This document shows positions 34,335 to 43,082 of a stretch of 64,000 nt of DNA, one piece after another. The notes under the pieces are model-generated. The model searched no databases and was not told the origin of the DNA. It saw nothing but the letters and a program-made list of their open reading frames with translations. The translations under genes and the position numbers were made by a program. Each line of letters starts with the position of its first letter. Position 1 is the first letter of the stretch. The stretch lies in contig CAVZYN010000009.1 of NCBI GenBank assembly GCA_963779515.1, forward strand, positions 62,001 through 126,000, in the 5' to 3' direction. This DNA is from CAVZYN01 sp963779515 (GTDB lineage Bacteria; Pseudomonadota; Alphaproteobacteria; Rhizobiales; Hyphomicrobiaceae).

Positions 34335-35273
34335 TCAAGTTGAGACGGCGCCGATGGCGTGGGGATTTGGCCGCATGTGGCCCCGATGGGGGCCGCCGGC
34401 GCGCTTGCGGCGTGGTCTTGCGGCCACGGTCGGGCACGATGTTGTCATCGGGTGGCTGCCGTTGCCGCCGGTATCGGCGGCGGTGGCGATGTAGCGGCCT
34501 TGGCAAACATGGATGCGTGGCGGGGTCTGGGCGGCCTCGAAGAGATCGTGGCCGCCTTTCAAGTCGCGCCAGAACGGGGACCAAAGCGAGCCCTCGGCCG
34601 CGGCGAGGTTGGTTTCGGACATGCGGAACGGATACACGTGCACGTGGAAGCGGGGTTGGCCGCCGCTTAGCGCGGCGGTGACGATGCGCCAGATTTCGTC
34701 GATGACGGGATCGGTCATGGCATAGCAGCCGACCGAACCGCAGCCGCCATGCACCATCAGGAACGACCCGGTGCGGCCATGGGTGCGGTCGAGGGCATTG
34801 GGGAAGCCGAGGTTGAAGCTGCGATGCCAGCGGCTCTGCGGATTAAGCTGGGTAGCGTCGACCGTGTAGAAGCCTTCGGGCGCCTGGTGATCGCCTTCCT
34901 TGATCTTGGGGCCGAGACGGCCCGACCAGCGGCACACGGGATAGGTGGCGACGAGCTGGAACGTGTCGCCGCGCTTCATCCACAGTTCCAGTTCGAACTC
35001 CTGTTTGTAGATGCGGATGAAGACGGGTGCGCCGAGTTTCACGCCGGCACTCGCGAGGCGTTCGTCCAGCCGATCGAGATCGGGGGTGCCGGGGAGGGCT
35101 TGACCGGTGGCGGCGCGGGCCGCGCGTTTGACGCGCTCGCGTTCGAGCCGCACGTGCTCCCAATCGCTGTGCACCATCCAGTCGGCCAGCAGCCAGGCGG
35201 CAAGTGCGGTGAGGATTGCGGCGAGCCCCAAGAGCGCCGTGCGGCGAAGGCGCGATCGCGACGTCTGGGTCAT
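34335..35273 (-). CDS. L,D-transpeptidase (YkuD family), tandem paralogue
   Basis: This 312-residue protein starts with an N-terminal membrane anchor (LLGLAAILTALAAWLLADWM) and then repeats the architecture of the next gene. LELWMKRGDTFQLVATYPVC, GPKIKEGDHQAPEGFYTV, SFNLGFPNALDRTHGRTGSF and the active-site block HGGCGSVGCYAM (His175, Cys183) are present. It should act on peptidoglycan outside the inner membrane. ATG at 35273 was chosen because it opens the anchor; another ATG lies at 35342. The two paralogues are separated by 118 bases and probably arose by tandem duplication. Confidence 0.87.
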   Translation of the reverse strand: MTQTSRSRLRRTALLGLAAILTALAAWLLADWMVHSDWEHVRLERERVKRAARAATGQALPGTPDLDRLDERLASAGVKLGAPVFIRIYKQEFELELWMKRGDTFQLVATYPVCRWSGRLGPKIKEGDHQAPEGFYTVDATQLNPQSRWHRSFNLGFPNALDRTHGRTGSFLMVHGGCGSVGCYAMTDPVIDEIWRIVTAALSGGQPRFHVHVYPFRMSETNLAAAEGSLWSPFWRDLKGGHDLFEAAQTPPRIHVCQGRYIATAADTGGNGSHPMTTSCPTVAARPRRKRAGGPHRGHMRPNPHAIGAVST

Positions 35274-35361
35274 GCTGCGTTCGAATTCCTGGCGCGAGGG
35301 GCGGGCGCAGATTGCGCACAGATCGCGGCGAGAATGAGTCATGCGCGCGTGTTGGGTTGAC

Positions 35362-35815
35362 TTCATTCCCGCGTGCGGGAGACGATGTCGCGGCCAGCGC
35401 ACGCTGGACGTGACAGGTGCGAGTCGGCATGGGGTGTAGGATGATCCCCGCGGACACCGAAGTCCTGGTCCGCCATCCGGCCTTCGGCCACCTTCTCCCC
35501 ACGGGAGAAGGATGAAACAACGAAGGGTGTCGCGCAGGGCGGGGCACCTTCTCCCGACGGGAGAAGGAGGAAGCAACGTGACTTCATTCCTCTCCCGCGC
35601 GCGGGAGAGGATGTCGCGGCCAGCGAAGAGCTGGACGTGACAGGTGAGGGTCGGCAAGGGGTGCAGGACGGTTCCGGCGGACAGCCTTGTTCTGGTCCGC
35701 CCCCTCATCCGGCCTTCGGCCACCTTCTCCCCACGGGAGAAGGATGAAACAACGAAGGGTGTCGCGCAGGGCGGGCACCTTCTCCCGACGGGAGAAGGAT
35801 GAAACAACGAAGCGC
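35362..35815. repeat. Repeat family A cluster (several copies)
   Basis: Two long-form copies start near 35365 and 35585, each running ATGTCGCGGCCAGCG, GCTGGACGTGACAGGT, GGCGGACA and GGCCTTCGGCCACCTTCTCC. Each is followed by additional CTTCTCCC-ACGGGAGAAGG hairpins with ATGAAACAACGAAG. They fill the 545-base gap between the second L,D-transpeptidase and the AraC gene; no gene is seen in it. Confidence 0.85.
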
Positions 35816-35818
35816 ATA

Positions 35819-36886
35819 TCAGGGTTCGTTGCCGAGCGGTTTTGCGCCTTTGGCTTTAGGGGTTCGTGCGTCGCGGCATTTCTGGCGGTAGGCGCGCGGC
35901 GACATGCCGAACCAGACATTGGCGGCGCGCGAGAAGCTCGACAGCTCGGAAAAGCCCACGGCTGAGGCGATTTCTCCTAGAGAAAGATCGGTGCCGGTCA
36001 GCAGAGGCTCGGCTTTCGCGCGCCTCGTGTCATTCAGAATTTTCTCGAACGTGGTGCCGGCTTGGCTCAGCTGCCATTGCACCGAGCGCGGCGTCAGGTC
36101 CAACGCCTGGGCGGTGCGCTCAAGCGTCATTTGACCGCTCGCAAGGCCATCGAGAACGACCTTGCCGACGCGGGTGGCAAAATCGGTTGGCTCGATCGAC
36201 TTCTCGAGGTCGGTCTCGGCAAAGTGCTTTAAGGTCTGTTGCAGCCGGGGATCGGCGGACTTCAAGGGGAGTGCGAGGACGGCGGCGGGGATGACGACGC
36301 GATTGCGCTGGCGGTTGTATCCGACGTTGCGGCCGAAGTAGGCGATGGCCTTCTCCCGGCAGGGCAGTGCGTCATGTTCGAACTCCGCCGATGCAAGGGA
36401 CCAGTTTTCGCCGCTGGCGGATCGCAAGCGCACGACCAGGATGGCGGCCGCGTGACTGATGTACTGCAAGCGGGGTGCAGTGAAGTTCGCGTCATAGGAC
36501 CAGTCGATCACGGCTTGGCCGGACTCGTTTTCTTCGTAGGCAATCGTAATGGGGTTGACGATCAGGGCGATGTACCGCGTGAAATCAACCAGGGCCTCGC
36601 GCACGGTGTCAGCATGCACGAGCATCGAGCCCACCAATCCGGTGCCGCCTGGAGGATAGAAAGCCGCGAAACTCATGCCGAAGCAGGGGTCCTTGGCGGC
36701 CGCGGCGGCATTGTGGAGCAGCTGGGCAAAGGCGTTCAGGCCAATTGTGTCTTCAAGCTGGTATTGCGCGGCGGGATCGAGCCCCACGGATTTCAGCAGC
36801 GCATCGCCATCGACGCGCTGGGTCCGGCAGTAGTCGCGAAAGCCGATGAGGGCAACGGCTCTGATGGTGGTCTCAGTCTTCGGCAC
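35819..36886 (-). CDS. AraC family transcriptional regulator (OruR/ArgR-like)
   Basis: The protein has an arabinose-operon-type sensor domain (AFAQLLHNAAAAAKDPCFGM, VNPITIAYEENESGQAVIDW). A C-terminal pair of helix-turn-helix motifs follows: MTLERTAQALDLTPRSVQWQ and LGEIASAVGFSELSSFSRA, then WFGMSPRAYR. It should bind DNA and respond to a small ligand. GTG at 36886 with GGAG upstream aligns with the start of its tandem paralogue; ATG at 36961 would add 25 residues. Target genes are unknown. Confidence 0.88.
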   Translation of the reverse strand: MPKTETTIRAVALIGFRDYCRTQRVDGDALLKSVGLDPAAQYQLEDTIGLNAFAQLLHNAAAAAKDPCFGMSFAAFYPPGGTGLVGSMLVHADTVREALVDFTRYIALIVNPITIAYEENESGQAVIDWSYDANFTAPRLQYISHAAAILVVRLRSASGENWSLASAEFEHDALPCREKAIAYFGRNVGYNRQRNRVVIPAAVLALPLKSADPRLQQTLKHFAETDLEKSIEPTDFATRVGKVVLDGLASGQMTLERTAQALDLTPRSVQWQLSQAGTTFEKILNDTRRAKAEPLLTGTDLSLGEIASAVGFSELSSFSRAANVWFGMSPRAYRQKCRDARTPKAKGAKPLGNEP

Positions 36887-36976
36887 GCCCGCTCCGGTTC
36901 GCTCAATCTGGCGAAAATCTCGGTACGGATTTAATCTAGCGCCGGATGGCGCCGCTGTCATTGCGGATTGCGTAAA

Positions 36977-38059
36977 TCAGGACGGCTCGACATCGCGATC
37001 GGGCGGATGGGGCGGTTCGGCGGCTTTTGTTCTTGCGTGCGTGGCTCTGAATTTTTGGCGGTAGGCGCGCGGCGACATCCCGAACCAGCCGCTGGCCGCG
37101 CGCGAAAAGCTCGAGAGTTCGGAAAAGCCGACGGCGGAGGCGATTTCACTGAGCGGCACGTCGGTATCCGTCAGCAGAGGCTCGGCCTTCTTGCGGCGCG
37201 TCTCGCTGACCAGTTTTTCGAAGGTGGTGCCGGCCTGGCTCAGCTGCCACTGCACCGCGCGCGGTGACATCGCGAGGGCTTCGGCCAGTGCATCGAGCGT
37301 GACAGTGCCGCCCGAAATCTTTTGCAACACGATCTTGCCGGCGCGCGAGGCGAAATCGGCCGGCTCTGCGGTCTTTTGGAGGTCTTGCTTGGCGTAGTGT
37401 TTCAGCGTGGCGTGCAGGGTCGGATCGCTGGACTTGATCGGAATGGTGAGAGCGGCGGCCGGCACGACGATGCGGTTGCGCTCGCAATTGTATTTGATGC
37501 GATTGCCAAACAGTTCGGCGACAAGGTCTTTGCACGGCAGCTCGCGATGCTCGAATTCGACGGCCGCGGGGATCCAGTTCTGCATCGACGTCTGGCGCAG
37601 CCGCAGGACCATCAGCGCCGTCGCGAAGTCCACAACCTGCACGCGCGGCTCGGTGAAGCCTTCGTGGAACGACCAGGACAACGCGCCCTGGCCATTTTCG
37701 TCTTCGCCGTAGTCGGCGTAAACCGGGTTGATCAGGATGGGCGCGAAGTCCTTGAGGCTGACCATCGCTTCGCGAACGGTCGGCGCGCGCAGCATCAATT
37801 GGCCGATGATGCCAGACGCGCCCATAGGGAAGGAATGAGCCAGTTTCAGTCCAAGGCATGGATCGCCGAGGGCGTCGGATGCGGCATTCAGGACGCGCGC
37901 AAAAGCGTTGAGCGGGATCGAGTCCTCGAGGCCGTAGCGCTTGGCGGCTGGGAGGCCCGCCACCTGCAACAGCGCCGTCGTGTCGAGGTTGTGCGCCTCG
38001 CTGAAGTCGCACAAGCCATTGAGTGCGAACGCCCGGATCGTCGGCTCAACGTCTGCCAC
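36977..38059 (-). CDS. AraC family transcriptional regulator, tandem paralogue
   Basis: The 360-residue protein starts MADVEPTIRAFALNGLCDFS, has the same sensor layout (LNAFARVLNAASDALGDPCL, INPVYADYGEDENGQGALSW) and the same C-terminal double helix-turn-helix (VTLDALAEALAMSPRAVQWQ; LSEIASAVGFSELSSFSRAA; WFGMSPRAYR). The two genes are nearly colinear in sequence, so this is a recent tandem duplication. It lies upstream on the same strand and probably shares a promoter. Neither gene sits next to an obvious target. Confidence 0.88.
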   Translation of the reverse strand: MADVEPTIRAFALNGLCDFSEAHNLDTTALLQVAGLPAAKRYGLEDSIPLNAFARVLNAASDALGDPCLGLKLAHSFPMGASGIIGQLMLRAPTVREAMVSLKDFAPILINPVYADYGEDENGQGALSWSFHEGFTEPRVQVVDFATALMVLRLRQTSMQNWIPAAVEFEHRELPCKDLVAELFGNRIKYNCERNRIVVPAAALTIPIKSSDPTLHATLKHYAKQDLQKTAEPADFASRAGKIVLQKISGGTVTLDALAEALAMSPRAVQWQLSQAGTTFEKLVSETRRKKAEPLLTDTDVPLSEIASAVGFSELSSFSRAASGWFGMSPRAYRQKFRATHARTKAAEPPHPPDRDVEPS

Positions 38060-38310
38060 AGCGCATCACCCGTCTCTACGACGAAGCAGTTTCTTGCATC
38101 AACGGCAGGCACCTTAGCCTAAAGTCGAGTTCTCGGCCAGTATTCACCGCACGAGTGAGCCAATTCCAGTGTTGTGGCGTCAAGCGCGCCAGTGTGCCGC
38201 TCCGTATACATCGCCCCGATCGGAAGCGCGCTCAAATCCCAATCGTTTTGGACGTGCGATTCCCAAACGACATCGAGCTGGCGCTGAACGGCGCTGTGAC
38301 GGAGGTCATC

Positions 38311-38775
38311 ATGACAACGAAAGCACTCGCGGGACGCCTCGACGGATCGATCCTGCACCTGCTGCATCGCGCGGGGCAACAGGCCGAAGGCGTCTTTATC
38401 GCCGAGAGCCCGGAAGACGCACTGACACCGCGGCAGTACGCGATCCTGCTTGCCGTCGAAACCACACCCGAAATCAGCCAGACAGGTCTGGTCGAGGACA
38501 CCGGCATCGACCGGTCGACACTCGCCGATGTGGTGGCGCGTCTCGTCACCAAGGGCCTGCTGCTGCGCAAGCGCACCAAGTCCGATGCGCGCACCAATGC
38601 CCTGAAGCTGTCGCCGAAGGGCCGCGACGCGCTCGAGGCGGTGCATCCCGCCGCGCTCAGGGCGGACGAGCGGATTCTGGCGGCGCTGACGCCGTCGCAA
38701 CGCGCCGATCTGATCGAAGCTCTGCAACAGATCGTGCAGAGCCTCAAATCGCAACCGATTTCCACAGGCGCGTGA
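38311..38775 (+). CDS. MarR family transcriptional regulator
   Basis: The 154-residue protein contains a winged helix with EDALTPRQYAILLAVE, ISQTGLVEDTGIDRSTLADV and LVTKGLLLRKRTKSDARTNA, then LKLSPKGRDALEAVHPAAL, the classic MarR layout. It probably represses genes for an aromatic compound or oxidant response. GGAGG lies 8 bases before the ATG at 38311. It is divergent from the AraC pair and followed by its own terminator, so it is monocistronic. The AidB-like gene is convergent with it. Confidence 0.9.
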   Translation: MTTKALAGRLDGSILHLLHRAGQQAEGVFIAESPEDALTPRQYAILLAVETTPEISQTGLVEDTGIDRSTLADVVARLVTKGLLLRKRTKSDARTNALKLSPKGRDALEAVHPAALRADERILAALTPSQRADLIEALQQIVQSLKSQPISTGA

Positions 38776-38812
38776 TGCGGTTCTGAAATGGACGCCGCAA
38801 GGACGTGGATTG

Positions 38813-38845
38813 GGCGCGCAGCCGGGGGTCTGCGCGCCTCTTTTT
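38813..38845 (+). terminator. Intrinsic terminator after the marR-like gene
   Basis: GGCGCGCA and TGCGCGCC are perfect 8-base arms around GCCGGGGGTC, followed by TCTTTTTGTTTTT. The position, 38 bases after the MarR stop, fits. Confidence 0.9.
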
Positions 38846-38855
38846 GTTTTTGGGG

Positions 38856-40502
38856 TTACGGCAGGACGCGTTGCGTGATCTGGCGGGCTTCGGCGCTTTC
38901 AATGTCTTGTCCGAATGTCCGGCGTGCGAGGCCGCTCAGCCTCGTGCGATAGAATGCTTCGCCGATGTCCTCCGAGACGTGTGTCGTGAGGATCGCGGCA
39001 GCGGCCACCGTTGCCAGCCGCTCGGTGATGAGCCGGCCGCGCTGTTCGAGCAGCGCCTGGTTCTGCAGCAGAGCTTCGATGTCGTTGACATGACGGAGGA
39101 GGCCGGCGTGATGCTTCGCCTCAGCGCGGATCGTGGCGAGGACGGTCGACACGATTTCGGGCTCGCGGGTGGCGACGCGCACGACATCGAGCGCCATGAC
39201 GTTGCCCGAACCTTCCCAGATGGCGTTGACGGGGGCTTCGCGGTAGGCGCGGGCGAGATGGAAGTCCTCGACGTAGCCGTTGCCGCCGAGGCATTCCATG
39301 GCCTCGTAGATATGCGCCGGCGCGAGTTTGCAGGCCCAATACTTGGTCACCGGTGTCATCAGCCGCCGCCAGGCGGTTGCGGCGGGATCGGTAGCCGCCC
39401 GATCAAAGCTCGCGGCCAGGCGAAACGTCAACGCAGTCGCCGCCTCGACGTCCAAGGCGAGATCCGCCAGCACGGCGGTCATCATCGGGTGATCGATCAG
39501 CGTTTTCTGGAACACACGGCGATGCCGGGCGTGGTGCACGGCCGTTGCGGTCGCGAGGCGCATCAGGGCGGCCGAGGCGATCGCGCAATCGAGGCGGGTG
39601 TGGGCGACCATCTCCATGATGGCGGGAATGCCGCGACCGTCCTCGCCGATCATGCGGGCTTCGGCGGTGACAAAGTCGACTTCGGAGGAGGCGTTCGAGC
39701 GGTTGCCGAGTTTCGATTTCAAGCGCCGGAATTGGATGCCATTGATGCCGCCGTCGTCGCGCCAGCGGGGCAGCAGGAAGCAGGAAAGTCCGCGCGGGGT
39801 TTGCGCGAGGATCACAAACGCATCGCACATCGGCGCCGACATGAACCACTTGTGGCCGTTGATCTCGTAGCGCTGGCCCGGGCCTGGCGCGGATATTGGC
39901 GTTGCCGCGGTTGTGTTGGTGCGGACGTCGGTGCCACCTTGCGGCTCGGTCATGCCCATGCCGAGGGTGACGGATGTTTTCTCTTCGAGGGGGCGGCAGC
40001 GCGGATCGTACGTGCGGGACAGGATTTTTGGCAGCCAGGCTTTGGCGATGCTGGGCTCGCCGAGCAGCGTTGGCACCGCCGCGTGCGTCATGGTGATCGG
40101 GCAGCCGTGGCCGGATTCCATTTGGGTCGCGAGATAGGTTCCCGCACAGCGTGCGACGTGACTGCCAGCCACGGGTGGTTCTCCTCGCAGCAGATGCTCC
40201 CAGGGCGCGGCGTGCAGGCCCTCGGCCATGCTGAGGGTCATGCACGCGTGGTAGGCGGGGTGAAACTCGATTTTGTCGATGCGGTTGCCGCGCGCATCAT
40301 GCTTGATGAGCCGTGGCGGATTGTCATTGGCGAGCCGTCCGCGTTCGAAAGCGTCGGCCGTTCCGCATTTGGCGCCGAAGGCCAGCAACGGCTCCGTCGC
40401 GTCTGCGCCGCCCTCGCGCTCCACGGCGTCGCGCAGGACACGGTCGGCGGCGTAGAGGTTCAGATCAGCAAAGGGCGGACTTTGATTCAATGCGATGGTC
40501 AT
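38856..40502 (-). CDS. aidB: AidB-like acyl-CoA dehydrogenase
   Basis: The 548-residue length and order of motifs match AidB, a flavoprotein induced in E. coli by alkylating agents: ESGHGCPITMTHAAVPTLLG, VTLGMGMTEPQGGTDVRTNT, INGHKWFMSAPMCDAFVILA, KSKLGNRSNASSEVDF and ECLGGNGYVEDFHLARAYRE with PVNAIWEGSGNVMALDVVR. AidB binds DNA and has weak dehydrogenase activity; its real substrate is unclear. It is convergent with the MarR gene and divergent from pyrB. ATG at 40502 follows a GTG. Confidence 0.9.
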   Translation of the reverse strand: MTIALNQSPPFADLNLYAADRVLRDAVEREGGADATEPLLAFGAKCGTADAFERGRLANDNPPRLIKHDARGNRIDKIEFHPAYHACMTLSMAEGLHAAPWEHLLRGEPPVAGSHVARCAGTYLATQMESGHGCPITMTHAAVPTLLGEPSIAKAWLPKILSRTYDPRCRPLEEKTSVTLGMGMTEPQGGTDVRTNTTAATPISAPGPGQRYEINGHKWFMSAPMCDAFVILAQTPRGLSCFLLPRWRDDGGINGIQFRRLKSKLGNRSNASSEVDFVTAEARMIGEDGRGIPAIMEMVAHTRLDCAIASAALMRLATATAVHHARHRRVFQKTLIDHPMMTAVLADLALDVEAATALTFRLAASFDRAATDPAATAWRRLMTPVTKYWACKLAPAHIYEAMECLGGNGYVEDFHLARAYREAPVNAIWEGSGNVMALDVVRVATREPEIVSTVLATIRAEAKHHAGLLRHVNDIEALLQNQALLEQRGRLITERLATVAAAAILTTHVSEDIGEAFYRTRLSGLARRTFGQDIESAEARQITQRVLP

Positions 40503-40617
40503 CACACGCCTCGTGATGCAAATTGGCCAGCGTTTCGGCCACTGTATCGCAAGAGTTCACGAAACGCTGAATGCCGTCTTGCCCTCCTCCCGGACTCGGC
40601 GTATTAGACCGGCTTTA

Positions 40618-41571
40618 ATGACAACATCCGCTGAAATCGCGACGAGTTTCGCGCGCCGCCATCTGCTGACCTGCGAGGGGCTGAAGGCAGGCGAAATCAC
40701 CGCGCTATTGGACATCGCCGACAAGGCCGCCGAGTTGAATCGGCAGGTCAATAAGAAACGCGATGTGCTCCGAGGGCGTACACTCATCAACCTGTTTTTC
40801 GAAGCGTCGACGCGCACGCAAAGCTCGTTCGAGCTGGCGGGCAAGCGGCTCGGCGCCGACGTCATGAACATGAACGTCGCGACGTCGTCGGTGTCGAAGG
40901 GCGAGACGCTGATCGACACCGCCATGACATTGAACGCCATGCGGCCGGATATTCTGGTAGTGCGGCATCATGCGGCGGGCGCGGTGGAGCTCTTGTCGCA
41001 AAAGGTCGATTGCAGCGTGATCAACGCGGGCGACGGTGCGCATCAGCATCCGACGCAGGCGCTGCTCGATGCGCTGACGATCCGCCGCGCCAAGGGACGG
41101 ATTGCCGGATTGACGGTCGCGATCTGCGGGGATGTGCTGCATTCCCGTGTCGCGCGCTCGAACATCAGCCTTTTGAACACCATGGGCGCGCGGGTGCGGG
41201 TGATCGCGCCGTCGACGCTGCTGCCGCCGGCGGTGGCGCGGCTCGGCGTCGATGTGTTCACGGATATGAACAAGGGCATCGAGGACGCGGATATCGTGAT
41301 GATGCTGCGGCTGCAGCGCGAGCGCATGCAGGGATCGTTCGTGCCCTCGACGCGCGAGTACTATCACTTCTTCGGCCTCGATCACGAAAAGCTCGCGCGC
41401 GCCAAGCCGGACGCGCTGATCATGCATCCGGGGCCGATGAATCGCGGCGTCGAAATCGCCTCCACGATCGCCGATCACTCGCGCAGCGTGATCCGCGATC
41501 AGGTCGAAATGGGTGTCGCAGTGCGCATGGCGGTGCTCGAAGCGCTCGCCCGCCAGCTGCCGAACCAGTGA
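40618..41571 (+). CDS. pyrB: Aspartate carbamoyltransferase catalytic subunit PyrB
   Basis: PyrB condenses carbamoyl phosphate and aspartate to carbamoylaspartate, the committed step of pyrimidine synthesis. The 317-residue product has the carbamoyl-phosphate motif FFEASTRTQSSFELA, VVRHHAAGA, NAGDGAHQHPTQALLD and MHPGPMNRGVEI. ATG at 40618 gives MTTSAEIATSF; the in-frame region before it overlaps the divergent aidB promoter. A dihydroorotase-like gene follows after 10 bases. In Pseudomonas and similar bacteria such a partner is required for the assembly of ATCase. Confidence 0.96.
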   Translation: MTTSAEIATSFARRHLLTCEGLKAGEITALLDIADKAAELNRQVNKKRDVLRGRTLINLFFEASTRTQSSFELAGKRLGADVMNMNVATSSVSKGETLIDTAMTLNAMRPDILVVRHHAAGAVELLSQKVDCSVINAGDGAHQHPTQALLDALTIRRAKGRIAGLTVAICGDVLHSRVARSNISLLNTMGARVRVIAPSTLLPPAVARLGVDVFTDMNKGIEDADIVMMLRLQRERMQGSFVPSTREYYHFFGLDHEKLARAKPDALIMHPGPMNRGVEIASTIADHSRSVIRDQVEMGVAVRMAVLEALARQLPNQ

Positions 41572-41581
41572 GGCGGATCTC

Positions 41582-42915
41582 ATGAAAAAGAACGGACAAG
41601 CCAACAAGAGCGGACAAGCCAACGCGGGCGAAACGGTTTTCATCAACGTGCGTCTGATGGACCCGGCTTCGGGGCGCGACGAGCCCGGCGGCATTCTCGT
41701 CAAGGACGGCGTGATCGCCGATATCGGCGGACATTTGCGCCGCAATGCGCCGGCGGGCGCGGCGGTGGTCGACGGTCAGCGGGCACATTCTCTGCCCAGG
41801 CCTGATCGACATGCAGGTGTTCACGGGCGAGCCCGGGCAAGAGCATCGCGAAACGCTGAAGACCGCGAGCCATGCGGCGGCGGCGGGCGGCGTGACGACG
41901 ATCGTGGTGATGCCGGATACGGTGCCGGTGATCGATCAGGTGGCGCTGGTCGATTTCATCCAGCGGCGCGCGCGCGACAATGCCATCGTCAATGTGCATA
42001 TCATGGCGGCGCTGACGCGGGATCTCAAAGGCGAGGAGATGACGGAGATCGGCCTCTTAAAGCGGGCCGGCGCGGTCGCCTTCACCAACGGCAAATCGAC
42101 GGTGTCGAATACGCGGGTGATGCGGCAGGTGCTGAACTACGCCAAGGATTTCGGCGCGTTGATCGTCCATCATACCGAGGACCCGTATCTCTCGGGCACG
42201 GCGGCGATGAACTCGGGCGAAGTTGCGACGCGGCTGGGGCTTCCGGGCGTGCACAAGCTCGCCGAGACGATCGCGGTCGAGCGCGATGTGCGGCTGGTCG
42301 AGATGACGGGCGGGCGCTATCACGCGGCGGGCATCACGTGCGCGGAAAGTCTCGCGGTGATCCGCGGCGCCAAGGCGAAGAAACTGCCGGTGACGTGCGG
42401 GGTTTCGATCAATCATCTGACGTTGAACGAAAACGACATCGGGCCGTGGCGCACGTTCTTCAAGGTGCGGCCGCCGTTACGCGCGGAAGAGGATCGCGTC
42501 GCCATGGTGCGCGGACTCGCCAGTGGCGAGATCGACGTGATCGTGTCGTCGCACGATCCGCAGGACGTCGATGTGAAGCGGCATCCGTTCGCTGAAGCCG
42601 CGGATGGGGCGATCGGGCTCGAGACGCTGCTTGCGGCGGCGCTGCGGTTGCACCATGCCGATGAGATCGGGCTGATGCCGCTGTTGCGCGCGCTGACGAT
42701 CAATCCGGCGAAGCTGCTCGGGCTTGCGAGCGGTAAGCCTCGAAAAGGGGGCGCCGGCGGATCTCATTCTCGTCGATCCCGGGCAGCCGTGGGTCGTCGA
42801 CAAGGCGCAGCTGCGGTCGCGGTCGAAGAACTCGCCGTTCGACGAAAGCAAGATGCAGGGGCGGGTGCTGGTGACGATGGTGGGGGGTGAGACGGTGTAT
42901 GAGTATGGGAGGTAG
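41582..42915 (+). pseudogene. pyrC: Dihydroorotase-like gene (pyrC') with two one-base frame breaks
   Basis: Three frames join into one protein: MKKNGQANKSGQANAGETVF..VVDG, then SGHILCPGLIDMQVFTGEPG..LLGLASGK, then LEKGAPADLILVDPGQPW..YEYGR. Removing one base near 41776 and one near 42738-42740 restores a 440-residue frame, so both are single extra bases. Where active dihydroorotases have the metal-binding HxH (GLIDxHVH), this protein has GLIDMQVFTGEPG, so the catalytic histidines are missing. Such inactive PyrC' proteins, placed beside pyrB, stabilise ATCase in some bacteria. Breaks could be decay or sequence error. Confidence 0.85.
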
Positions 42916-42959
42916 GGGGCTGCCTTTCGCAATGGGCCTGGAAGAGACGCCTGCGCGGT

Positions 42960-43045
42960 CTTTCCTTCTCCCCATCCTCATGGGGAGAAGGTGGCGCGAA
43001 GCGCCGGATGAGGGGCGGCTACGATCGTAGTCGGTGATCCGCACG
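42960..43045. repeat. Repeat family A copy at the left edge of the tcmP island
   Basis: CTTCTCCCCATC and ATGGGGAGAAGG form a hairpin, followed by GGCGCGAAGCGCCGGATGAG and GGTGATCCGCACGCACGCGA. It corresponds to the first half of the composite element at 62703-62940. It lies directly between the pyrC-like gene and the tcmP gene. Confidence 0.8.
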
Positions 43046-43082
43046 CACGCGAGTCCGCGCCGTGGATTGGTCGATCAGCAAG

